The notes under the pieces were generated by a model. That model saw only the letters and a list, made by a program, of their open reading frames with translations. It did not search any database and had not been told where the DNA came from. DNA of 6,698 bases from ZC4RG30 sp039800965 (GTDB lineage: Bacteria; Pseudomonadota; Gammaproteobacteria; Steroidobacterales; Steroidobacteraceae): assembly GCA_039800965.1 (NCBI GenBank), contig JBDLPS010000147.1, positions 1 through 6,698 on the forward strand. The letters are read 5' to 3'. The position numbers and the translations under genes are program-made. How positions within the stretch are numbered: the first letter of the stretch is position 1; each line of letters opens with the position of its first letter. Of this stretch, positions 1 through 6,698 are shown piece after piece.

Positions 1-502
1 GCACCGGCAGGCCTCTCGCGTGGGCAACACGGGTGATGGCCGACAGTTGCGCGCAGGAATACGTCGTGCCGCATTCGGTGACCTGTGCCAGCGTCACCGC
101 GGCAGGCTGCAGGCTGTGTACCGAGGTGACGCGGGCTTTCAGTTCACGCTCGAGCACCTCGGCCTCGAGCCGCCCGTCCAGCGAAGGCAGGGGCACCAGC
201 CGTGCTCCGGCGGTCTGCAGTTCGACGGCGCCACATTCGTCGTTCACCACGTGGGCGACGTCGGTCGCGAAGATCGCCCCGTAGGGTGGCGAGAGCGTCG
301 CCAGGGCGAGTGCGTTGGCAGCAGTACCCGTGGCGACGGCGAAAGCCCGTACATCGCGGCCGAAATATCGGCTGAAGGCTGCATCGAGCTTCTGGCTCCA
401 CTCGTCCGCGCCATAGGATCGCGCCGGGCCGTGGTCCACGGCGGCGATGGCCGCCATGACCTCGGCTGCGGCAGGTGCCGTGTTGTCGCTGAGGAACTTC
501 AT
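1..502 (-). CDS. ltaE: Low-specificity L-threonine aldolase, N-terminal part (3' end beyond window edge)
   Basis: This PLP-dependent fold-type I enzyme would cleave L-threonine or L-allo-threonine to glycine and acetaldehyde in the cytoplasm. The reading frame runs 167 codons from the ATG at 502-500 to the window edge without a stop. It opens with the family signature SDNT (residues 5-8), then TGTAANALALA (58-68), the expected phosphate-binding turn. AHVVNDECGA (83-92) follows, with His84 in the position that stacks on the PLP ring, then QPAAVTLAQVTECGT (132-146). This pattern fits the proteobacterial aldolase group better than E. coli LtaE itself. The Asp and Lys that bind PLP lie further on, outside the window, so activity cannot be confirmed. 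No Shine-Dalgarno sequence is visible. The start is chosen because the conserved N-terminus needs it. It is transcribed divergently from the ygjP-like gene. A related beta-eliminating lyase is the main alternative. Confidence 0.88.
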   Translation of the reverse strand, partial: MKFLSDNTAPAAAEVMAAIAAVDHGPARSYGADEWSQKLDAAFSRYFGRDVRAFAVATGTAANALALATLSPPYGAIFATDVAHVVNDECGAVELQTAGARLVPLPSLDGRLEAEVLERELKARVTSVHSLQPAAVTLAQVTECGTTYSCAQLSAITRVAHARGLPV

Positions 503-514
503 GCCGCGATGCTA
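503..514 (-). promoter_or_regulatory. Possible -10 element of a leaderless ltaE transcript
   Basis: On the minus strand TAGCAT (514-509) lies exactly six bases (CGCGGC) before the ATG of the threonine aldolase gene. This spacing would put the transcription start at or next to the A of the ATG. No Shine-Dalgarno sequence is seen between them. No good -35 hexamer is visible at the usual spacing; TGCAAG about 16 bases upstream is weak. The call is inferred from position and a 4/6 match to TATAAT only. Confidence 0.3.
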
Positions 515-562
515 GGGATTCCGCGGCAGGCTTGCACGGACTTGTGCGCGCCGGTCGGCTGC

Positions 563-574
563 TATCATGGCCGC
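563..574 (+). promoter_or_regulatory. Possible -10 element of a leaderless ygjP-like/kynA transcript
   Basis: TATCAT (563-568) matches the -10 consensus TATAAT at five of six positions. It is followed by six bases (GGCCGC) and then the GTG start at 575, so transcription would begin at or next to the start codon. A weak -35 candidate, TTGTGC (542-547), has a short 15-base spacer. The same geometry occurs on the opposite strand in front of the threonine aldolase gene. An alternative reading is that ATG at 567-569 begins a three-codon ORF (Met-Ala-Ala-stop) whose TGA overlaps the GTG start. Confidence 0.35.
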
Positions 575-1318
575 GTGAACCTCAGCAGCCCGACCTGGGA
601 TCCTGGATTCGGCGACGACGTCGTCATCCGCGAGAGCGCCCGCTCCCGGCGCCTGCTGCTGCGGGTGCACGAAAGTGCCCAGGTGGAGGTGGTGGTTCCG
701 CTCGGCACGCCGCTGCGACTCGTGCAGCAGTTCGTCGCCACCCATCTCGACTGGATCGTCGTGCGCGTCGCCCGGGCCCGGGCGAGGGCTCGTCCTCCCG
801 AGGCCTTTCCGCCGGCCACGCTGGACCTCGTCGCGCTGGGGGAGCAGTGGCGGCTCGACGTCATGCCCGGCAACGGCCCTGCGCGTGTCACGCAGCAGGG
901 CGATGATGTCCTCGTGCTGCGGGGGGACGAATCCCCGCTGGCCCGAAAGGCGGCGCTGCGTCGCTGGGTGGTGCGGCGAGCCCGGGCCGTGTTGCCGGAT
1001 TGGCTGGCGGAGGTCGCGGCGCTTCACGGGCTTGCCTACCAGGCCTGCCAGGTCCGCCTGCAACGCACACGTTGGGGCAGTTGCTCGTCGAAGGGCCTGA
1101 TCAACCTCAATGCTGCGTTGTTGTTCCAGCACCCGGATGTGCTGCGTTACCTCCTGGTCCATGAACTGGCACATACGCGCCATCTGGATCATTCAGCCAG
1201 GTTCTGGTCCCTCGTAGCGGCTTGCGAACCCGGTTACCGCCAGCTCGACGCGCAATTGCGCCGCGGCTGGCGCAATGTCCCCGACTGGCTGCGACCGCAG
1301 CGCAAGGTGAAGGCATGA
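575..1318 (+). CDS. YgjP/DUF45-type zinc metalloprotein (COG1451 family, M48-like fold)
   Basis: The 247-residue protein belongs to the YgjP-like family of predicted metal-dependent hydrolases, whose physiological substrate is not settled. The zinc site is complete: HELAH at 196-200 gives two histidines and the catalytic Glu197, and the family block HLDHSARFW (203-211) gives a third ligand, His206. Just before it is the signature RTRWGSCSSKG (164-174) followed by INLN. The N-terminal half holds the usual RSRRLLLRV (24-31) strand and an Ala/Arg-rich stretch, VARARARARP (65-74). The start is a GTG. The only upstream in-frame ATG (509) would nearly abut the divergent aldolase start and add residues unlike the family. 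The frame stays open back to position 20, but that part is antisense to the aldolase gene. No Shine-Dalgarno sequence precedes 575. The stop overlaps the kynA start as ATGA, which suggests translational coupling. No signal peptide is seen, so the protein is probably cytoplasmic. Confidence 0.88.
   Translation: MNLSSPTWDPGFGDDVVIRESARSRRLLLRVHESAQVEVVVPLGTPLRLVQQFVATHLDWIVVRVARARARARPPEAFPPATLDLVALGEQWRLDVMPGNGPARVTQQGDDVLVLRGDESPLARKAALRRWVVRRARAVLPDWLAEVAALHGLAYQACQVRLQRTRWGSCSSKGLINLNAALLFQHPDVLRYLLVHELAHTRHLDHSARFWSLVAACEPGYRQLDAQLRRGWRNVPDWLRPQRKVKA
768..785. repeat. 18-bp perfect palindrome inside the ygjP-like gene
   Basis: TCGCCCGGGCCCGGGCGA is identical to its own reverse complement, centred at 776/777. 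It is made only of G and C apart from the outer T/A pair, and encodes part of the Val-Ala-Arg-Ala-Arg-Ala-Arg run. Flanking bases 767 and 786 do not pair. In RNA it could fold on itself or dimerise. It may simply be a by-product of alternating Ala and Arg codons. Confidence 0.9.
1304..1313 (+). promoter_or_regulatory. Ribosome binding site of kynA
   Basis: AAGGTGAAGG lies directly before the kynA ATG at 1315 and inside the last codons of the ygjP-like gene. AAGGTGA matches the 3' end of 16S rRNA well, and four bases separate it from the ATG. It supports the 1315 start over upstream in-frame GTG/ATG codons, such as 1222, that lie inside the preceding gene. Confidence 0.75.
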
Positions 1319-2172
1319 GCGAATGTGACGTATCGGTGAAGGGTCGCGTCGACCTCAGCAACGAAGGCATTCACTGGGAGCTGGGTAGTTCGCAGTCCTA
1401 TGCCGAATACCTGGGGCTCGATCTGTTGCTGAAGGCGCAGAAGCCCTTGTCCTTCGAGCACGATGAGATGCTGTTCATCATCGTCCACCAGGTTTCCGAA
1501 TTGTGGATGCGCCTGTTCCGCCACGAACTCGATTCGGTGATCGATTGCATCCGCAAGGACGATATTGGGCGCTCCTTCAAGCTGTTCGGTCGAATCTCCC
1601 AGTTGCAGGACCAACTGCAGGCCGTGTGGGCGGTTCTGTCGACGATGAGCCCTGCGGATTACTCCGCCTTCCGCAATGTGCTGGGGCGTTCTTCCGGGTT
1701 CCAGTCCGCGCAGTACCGCCTGCTCGAGTTCGCGCTCGGCAACAAGAACGCGGACATGGTGCGCGTGCACGCAAGGGATGCCGAGGCACATGCCGTCCTC
1801 ACGCGCGCGCTGCACGCCCCGGGTCTGTACGACGAGGTGCTTCGCCTGCTGAGCCGGCGGGGATACGGCATCCCGCAGGAATTGCTCGGCCGCGACCTGT
1901 CGGAGGCCTACGTCGGCAGCAAGGCGGTGGCCGGTGCCTGGCTCGGCGTCTACCACAACAAGGAAAAGGACTGGGACCTCTACGAGCTTGCGGAGCGGCT
2001 CGTGGACCTGGACCATAAGTTCCAGCTCTGGCGGTTCAACCACATGAAGACGGTCGAGCGGATCATCGGGCACAAGTCAGGCACCGGCGGCACCAGTGGC
2101 GTGAGTTACCTTTCCAAGGCGCTGGAGCTCAGGTTTTTTCCGGAACTGTGGCAGATCCGGACGGCGATGTAG
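1315..2172 (+). CDS. kynA: Tryptophan 2,3-dioxygenase
   Basis: This haem enzyme opens the indole ring of L-tryptophan with O2 to give N-formylkynurenine, the first step of the kynurenine pathway. The 285-residue product is the usual length for bacterial enzymes and appears intact. Compared from memory with Xanthomonas campestris TDO, key residues sit at a constant offset of +3. These are active-site His58 in FIIVHQVSELW, Tyr116 and Arg120 in DYSAFR, which contact the substrate, the haem-ligand His243 in RFNHMKTVERIIG, and Thr257 in SGTGGTSGV. SSGFQSAQYR (126-135) and the C-terminal FFPELWQIRT are also family blocks. The ATG overlaps the ygjP-like stop (ATGA) and has a strong ribosome binding site. 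Its last 44 bases overlap the convergent msrQ gene. No kynB or kynU is in the window, so downstream pathway steps must be encoded elsewhere. Confidence 0.97.
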   Translation: MSECDVSVKGRVDLSNEGIHWELGSSQSYAEYLGLDLLLKAQKPLSFEHDEMLFIIVHQVSELWMRLFRHELDSVIDCIRKDDIGRSFKLFGRISQLQDQLQAVWAVLSTMSPADYSAFRNVLGRSSGFQSAQYRLLEFALGNKNADMVRVHARDAEAHAVLTRALHAPGLYDEVLRLLSRRGYGIPQELLGRDLSEAYVGSKAVAGAWLGVYHNKEKDWDLYELAERLVDLDHKFQLWRFNHMKTVERIIGHKSGTGGTSGVSYLSKALELRFFPELWQIRTAM

Positions 2173-2776
2173 CACGCGTTCGGTTTCGGCGGCGCAGGAT
2201 CCGCCAGCCCAGCAGCAGGGACAGCATGGCTGCGTACGCAAGGGGTTCGCGGTAGTCCTTCTTCACCTGCCACCAGAAGTGCCAGACGGCAAGCAGGGCT
2301 ACGGGGTACACAAGACGGTGCAGCCACTGCCATCGCAGCCCCAGGCGCCGCATCCAGCCGTTCGTCGAGGTGATGGCAAGGGGCGCCATCAGCAGCAGCG
2401 CGAGCAGGCCGATGGTGATGTACGGCCGTTTGGCGATGTCGTTGCCTATCGCACGCAGGTCCAGCCCCTGGTCGAGCCAGGCCCAGGCCATGAAATGCAG
2501 CGAGGCATAGAACGCGGCGAAGAGCCCCAGCATGCGGCGCAGCCTTTGCAGGTCGTTGTTTCCCGTCAGTTGCCGCAAGGGGGTGACGGCCAGCGTCAGC
2601 CACAGCAGTTGCAGCGCGGTCATGCCGCAACGATGGATGATCGTCCGCACGGGATCGACGCCCAGCGAGGCCTGGGTCAGCCCGAGGGCCGCGCCCAGCA
2701 TCAATGCCGCCGGTGCCAGCGCCGCGGCGAACAGCGCTGGTTTCCACAGCCAGCGATAGCGTTGCGCGACAGTCAT
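2129..2776 (-). CDS. msrQ: MsrQ, haem-binding membrane subunit of the MsrPQ methionine sulfoxide reductase system
   Basis: MsrQ is an inner-membrane b-type haem protein of the ferric-reductase-like transmembrane group that delivers electrons to periplasmic MsrP. The 215-residue product (E. coli MsrQ is about 211) has roughly six hydrophobic segments, near residues 13-33, 48-67, 83-100, 119-135, 155-170 and 178-193. Candidate haem ligands are His94 (ASLHFMAW), His153 (WLHRLVYPVA) and His166 (VWHFWWQ), matching the His positions known in E. coli MsrQ. Other family features are GVDPVRTIIH (39-48) near the start and RPYITIG (117-123). The chosen ATG is seven bases after the msrP stop. In-frame ATGs at 2845 and 2839 would extend the protein into msrP with non-family residues. 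An AGG sits immediately before the ATG, too close to be a good ribosome site, so coupling to msrP is likely. The basic C-terminal tail reads into the 3' end of kynA on the opposite strand. Confidence 0.95.
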   Translation of the reverse strand: MTVAQRYRWLWKPALFAAALAPAALMLGAALGLTQASLGVDPVRTIIHRCGMTALQLLWLTLAVTPLRQLTGNNDLQRLRRMLGLFAAFYASLHFMAWAWLDQGLDLRAIGNDIAKRPYITIGLLALLLMAPLAITSTNGWMRRLGLRWQWLHRLVYPVALLAVWHFWWQVKKDYREPLAYAAMLSLLLGWRILRRRNRTRATSPSGSATVPEKT

Positions 2777-2783
2777 CCTGCGG

Positions 2784-3746
2784 TCAGAAGTAGCGCCGCA
2801 GGTCCATGCCCGAATAGAGCGCAGCCACCTCGTTCGCATAACCATTGAACGGCAGCGTGGCCTGGCGCTTTGCGAACAGCGAACCGCCGCCGATGTGCCG
2901 TTCGGAAGCCTGGCTCCAGCGCGGGTGGTCCACGGCCGGGTTCACGTTGGCGTAGAAGCCATATTCGCCCGGTGCGGCCCCCGACCAACTTGTGCGCGGC
3001 TGCTGTTCCGTGAAGCTCATCTTCACGATCGACTTGATGCCCTTGAAGCCGTACTTCCAGGGCACGACAAGCCGCAGCGGCGCTCCGTTCTGGTTCGGCA
3101 GCGCGCGACCATAGACGCCCACGGCGATCATCGTCAGCGGATGCATGGCCTCGTCCATGCGCAGGCCCTCTACGTAGGGCCAGTTCAGCACGCGGTCGCG
3201 CTGGCCCGGCATCTGTACCGGATCGTGCAAGGTGGTGAAGGCCACGTACTTCGCCTTGGACGTCGGCTTGAAGCGCCTGATGAGATCCGCCAGCGGGAAG
3301 CCGACCCACGGGATGACCATGGACCAGGCCTCGACGCAGCGCATGCGGTAGACGCGCTCCTCCAGGGACTGCGGTTTCAGGAGGTCCTCCAGCGCGAACG
3401 TGCCCTTGACCTCGCACTCGCCGTCGATGGCAACGTTCCAGGGGCTGGGGCGCAGCGATTTCGCATTGGCTTGCGGGTCGCTCTTGTCCGTACCGAATTC
3501 GTAGAAGTTGTTGTAGCTGGTGATCTCTTCGTAGGTGTTCGGTGCTTCGCTTGCCACGTACTTCGGGTTGCGCGGCGCGCGGTATCGATCCGTGCCCTGC
3601 GCATCCGCCGCCAGCGCGACGTCATGGTGGACCGGGAGGCCCAGCGATGCGGCGCCCGCGATGCCATAGGCGAGCAGCTTGCGGCGGTCGAGGAAGACGG
3701 ATTCCGGCGTGATGTCCGAAGGCAGGATGCGGGGCGTCTTGCGCAT
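2784..3746 (-). CDS. msrP: MsrP, periplasmic molybdenum-dependent protein-methionine-sulfoxide reductase catalytic subunit
   Basis: MsrP (formerly YedY) reduces both diastereomers of methionine sulfoxide in oxidised envelope proteins. The 320-residue protein is full length. Its N-terminus is a Tat signal: Arg21-Arg22 in DRRKLLAYGIAG, a hydrophobic stretch to about 38, and a probable cleavage site after Ala-Leu-Ala (44-46). The twin-arginine motif has Leu instead of the common Phe. The mature part shows SYNNFYEFG (77-85), then YRMRCVEAWSMVIPWVGFP (133-151), where Cys137 is the expected molybdenum ligand. VVPWKYGFKGIKSI (227-240) and EYGFYANVNP with DHPRWSQASER (261-283) are further family blocks. 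The fold is the sulfite-oxidase family (SUOX). A GAGGA ribosome site lies eight bases before the ATG at 3746. msrQ follows after seven bases, the standard operon for this system. The gene starts 64 bases after the HAD gene stop. Confidence 0.97.
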   Translation of the reverse strand: MRKTPRILPSDITPESVFLDRRKLLAYGIAGAASLGLPVHHDVALAADAQGTDRYRAPRNPKYVASEAPNTYEEITSYNNFYEFGTDKSDPQANAKSLRPSPWNVAIDGECEVKGTFALEDLLKPQSLEERVYRMRCVEAWSMVIPWVGFPLADLIRRFKPTSKAKYVAFTTLHDPVQMPGQRDRVLNWPYVEGLRMDEAMHPLTMIAVGVYGRALPNQNGAPLRLVVPWKYGFKGIKSIVKMSFTEQQPRTSWSGAAPGEYGFYANVNPAVDHPRWSQASERHIGGGSLFAKRQATLPFNGYANEVAALYSGMDLRRYF

Positions 3747-3754
3747 GGCGGCGT

Positions 3755-3759
3755 TCCTC
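3755..3759 (-). promoter_or_regulatory. Ribosome binding site of msrP
   Basis: On the minus strand GAGGA (3759-3755) is separated by eight bases from the msrP ATG (3746-3744), a good Shine-Dalgarno spacing. It confirms the start that also yields a complete Tat signal. Confidence 0.75.
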
Positions 3760-3778
3760 GACGGGTCGGGTGCCCGTG

Positions 3779-3784
3779 ATGTTA
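3779..3784 (-). promoter_or_regulatory. Weak -10-like hexamer in the HAD-msrP gap
   Basis: The 64 bases between the HAD stop and the msrP ATG (3747-3810) hold TAACAT, a 4/6 match to the -10 consensus, preceded directly by TG. No -35 box is visible at the proper distance. A short inverted repeat (ACGGG and CCCGT, 3761-3777) lies between it and the ribosome site. msrPQ may have its own promoter here or be read through from the aconitase/HAD genes; the sequence does not decide. Confidence 0.2.
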
Positions 3785-3810
3785 CACGCTGCGGAACCGG
3801 AGGCGCGCCG

Positions 3811-4466
3811 TCAGCGCCAGTCGACGAGCCCGATCCCCTGCGCGGCGAGGCGCTCGCGTTCGTTGCCGCGCGCGTTGACGTACACCGCCGCGTCGCAGAG
3901 GACGAGGTGGTCGAGGTCGGGGGCGCTGTTCCCGTAGCCGATCGTCGACAGGCCGGGATGGCGGTCCTTCAGGCGGCCAAGCTGTCGCCGCTTTTCCGGG
4001 CCACGGCAGTTTTCGCCCAGGAGAGCGCCGTTGAAGGCATCCCCATCCCATGCCAGCTGCGTGCAGATCACTTCATCGAAGCCCAGCAGGGCGCCCAGCT
4101 TCGGGACGTAGAGATCCGGGCTCGCGGACATCAGCACAAGGTAGTCGCCCGCCGCACGATGGGCCGCGACGGCTTCAACGGCGGCTGGGAACAAGCCGTG
4201 TTCGCGCACCGCCGCCACATAGGCGGTCGAGAGCCGTTCGATCTCGGCGCGCTGGAGGCCGCCGAATGCCGCACGCGCCAGGGCCGCCTTGAGCGGGCCG
4301 CGGCCGGTCAATTCGAAGGGATAGCCCGCGAGCGCGGGCAGGGCGAGCAGCAACCGTGGCAGGCGCCACGGTCGCTTCAGGAACAGCCCGACCACGAACG
4401 GGACGAAGGTATCGCTGCGCGAGATCGTCCCGTCGAGGTCGAAGACCGCCAGTTGGCGCGTGGCGG

Positions 4467-4470
<4 letters not shown>
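3811..4470 (-). CDS. HAD-superfamily phosphatase, SerB-like (HAD-IB) type, with probable CTG start
   Basis: This is a small phosphatase-like protein of the haloacid dehalogenase superfamily; the substrate is unknown. Counting from a CTG at 4470-4468 it has 219 residues. Motif I is VFDLDGTISRSDT (9-21) with nucleophile Asp11 and acid/base Asp13. A helical cap follows (about 25-95). Motif II is LMSASPDLY (113-121), motif III is probably Lys160 in GPEKRRQ, and motif IV is GYGNSAPD (178-185) with Asp185 and Asn in place of the first Asp. The frame contains no ATG, GTG or TTG between the end of aconitase and motif I. The first such codon is GTG 4395, which would delete motif I and leave 194 residues. 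CTG 4470 overlaps the aconitase stop (CTGA) and gives an N-terminus, MTATRQLAVFDLDGT, of normal family shape. A sequencing or mutational change of the start is the alternative. HAD identity is firm; the start is inferred. Confidence 0.85.
4324..4339. repeat. GC-rich inverted repeat inside the HAD gene
   Basis: GCCCGCG and CGCGGGC, separated by AG, form a seven-base inverted repeat that could fold as a six-base stem with a GAGC loop. It lies within the cap-domain coding sequence, has no T-run on either side, and so is not a terminator. It is probably incidental in GC-rich coding DNA. Confidence 0.6.

Positions 4471-6698
<2,228 letters not shown>

Noticed and set aside
20..574. Open plus-strand frame extending the ygjP-like protein N-terminally to 432 residues.
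   Set aside because: It lies antisense to a clear threonine aldolase coding sequence, and the extra residues look like no part of the YgjP family. High GC keeps antisense frames free of stops.
567..578. Three-codon upstream ORF ATG-GCC-GCG-TGA overlapping the ygjP-like GTG start.
   Set aside because: It has no ribosome site, and chance occurrence is likely. It is kept only as an alternative to the leaderless reading.
1234..2073. 279-codon minus-strand open frame opposite kynA.
   Set aside because: It is the complement of a well-conserved kynA sequence, has no recognisable motif or ribosome site, and is typical of high-GC shadow frames.
2121..2138. Short hairpin CTGG/TCAG followed by six T residues, resembling a terminator for kynA.
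   Set aside because: It lies before the kynA stop codon, within the conserved FFPELW coding sequence, and the stem is only four pairs including a G-T wobble.
2131..2140. A6/T6 run in the kynA/msrQ overlap as a programmed frameshift site.
   Set aside because: The run is not in the X XXY YYZ phase for either gene, and both proteins end normally in the zero frame.
2106..2747. 213-codon minus-strand frame overlapping msrQ in another phase.
   Set aside because: The msrQ frame has the haem histidines and hydrophobic segments; this one lacks membrane segments and motifs.
2895..3779. 294-codon plus-strand open frame opposite msrP.
   Set aside because: It is an antisense shadow of msrP, and the His/Arg-rich composition reflects complementary codons.

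Overview
The window is GC-rich (about two thirds G+C by eye) and densely packed with ordinary chromosomal genes. The protein types (bacterial tryptophan 2,3-dioxygenase close to the Xanthomonas enzyme, the MsrP/MsrQ pair, AcnA-type aconitase, a proteobacterial-style low-specificity threonine aldolase) suggest a Proteobacterium. A high-GC gamma- or betaproteobacterium is most likely, but the sequence does not fix the genus. I see no rRNA, tRNA, CRISPR array, insertion sequence, phage gene or attachment site. No stretch longer than about 75 bases lies outside a gene.

Layout, left to right. (1) Positions 1-502, minus strand: the N-terminal part of a PLP-dependent threonine aldolase that runs off the left edge. 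(2) A 72-base divergent intergenic region, 503-574, with a -10-like hexamer exactly six bases before each of the two start codons. (3) A plus-strand pair: a YgjP/DUF45-type zinc metalloprotein (575-1318) and tryptophan 2,3-dioxygenase kynA (1315-2172), joined by a 4-base ATGA overlap. (4) A minus-strand run, transcribed from the right edge leftwards: aconitase (partial, 4467-6698), a HAD-superfamily phosphatase (3811-4470), MsrP (2784-3746) and MsrQ (2129-2776). The msrQ 3' end overlaps the kynA 3' end by 44 bases, tail to tail.

Functions. Threonine aldolase and KynA are amino-acid catabolic enzymes. The YgjP-like protein is translationally coupled to KynA but has no obvious biochemical link to it. 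MsrP and MsrQ form a two-gene repair system: MsrQ is a haem membrane protein that passes electrons to the periplasmic molybdenum enzyme MsrP, which reduces oxidised methionine in envelope proteins. Aconitase is the TCA-cycle Fe-S enzyme, and the HAD protein is a small phosphatase of unknown substrate. The codirectional, tightly spaced minus-strand genes could form one transcript.

I found no convincing new system. The observations most worth checking are the HAD gene, which has no ATG/GTG/TTG start that keeps its catalytic motif and may start at a CTG overlapping the aconitase stop; the two divergent genes that look leaderless; the 44-base kynA/msrQ coding overlap; and an 18-bp perfect palindrome inside the ygjP-like gene.
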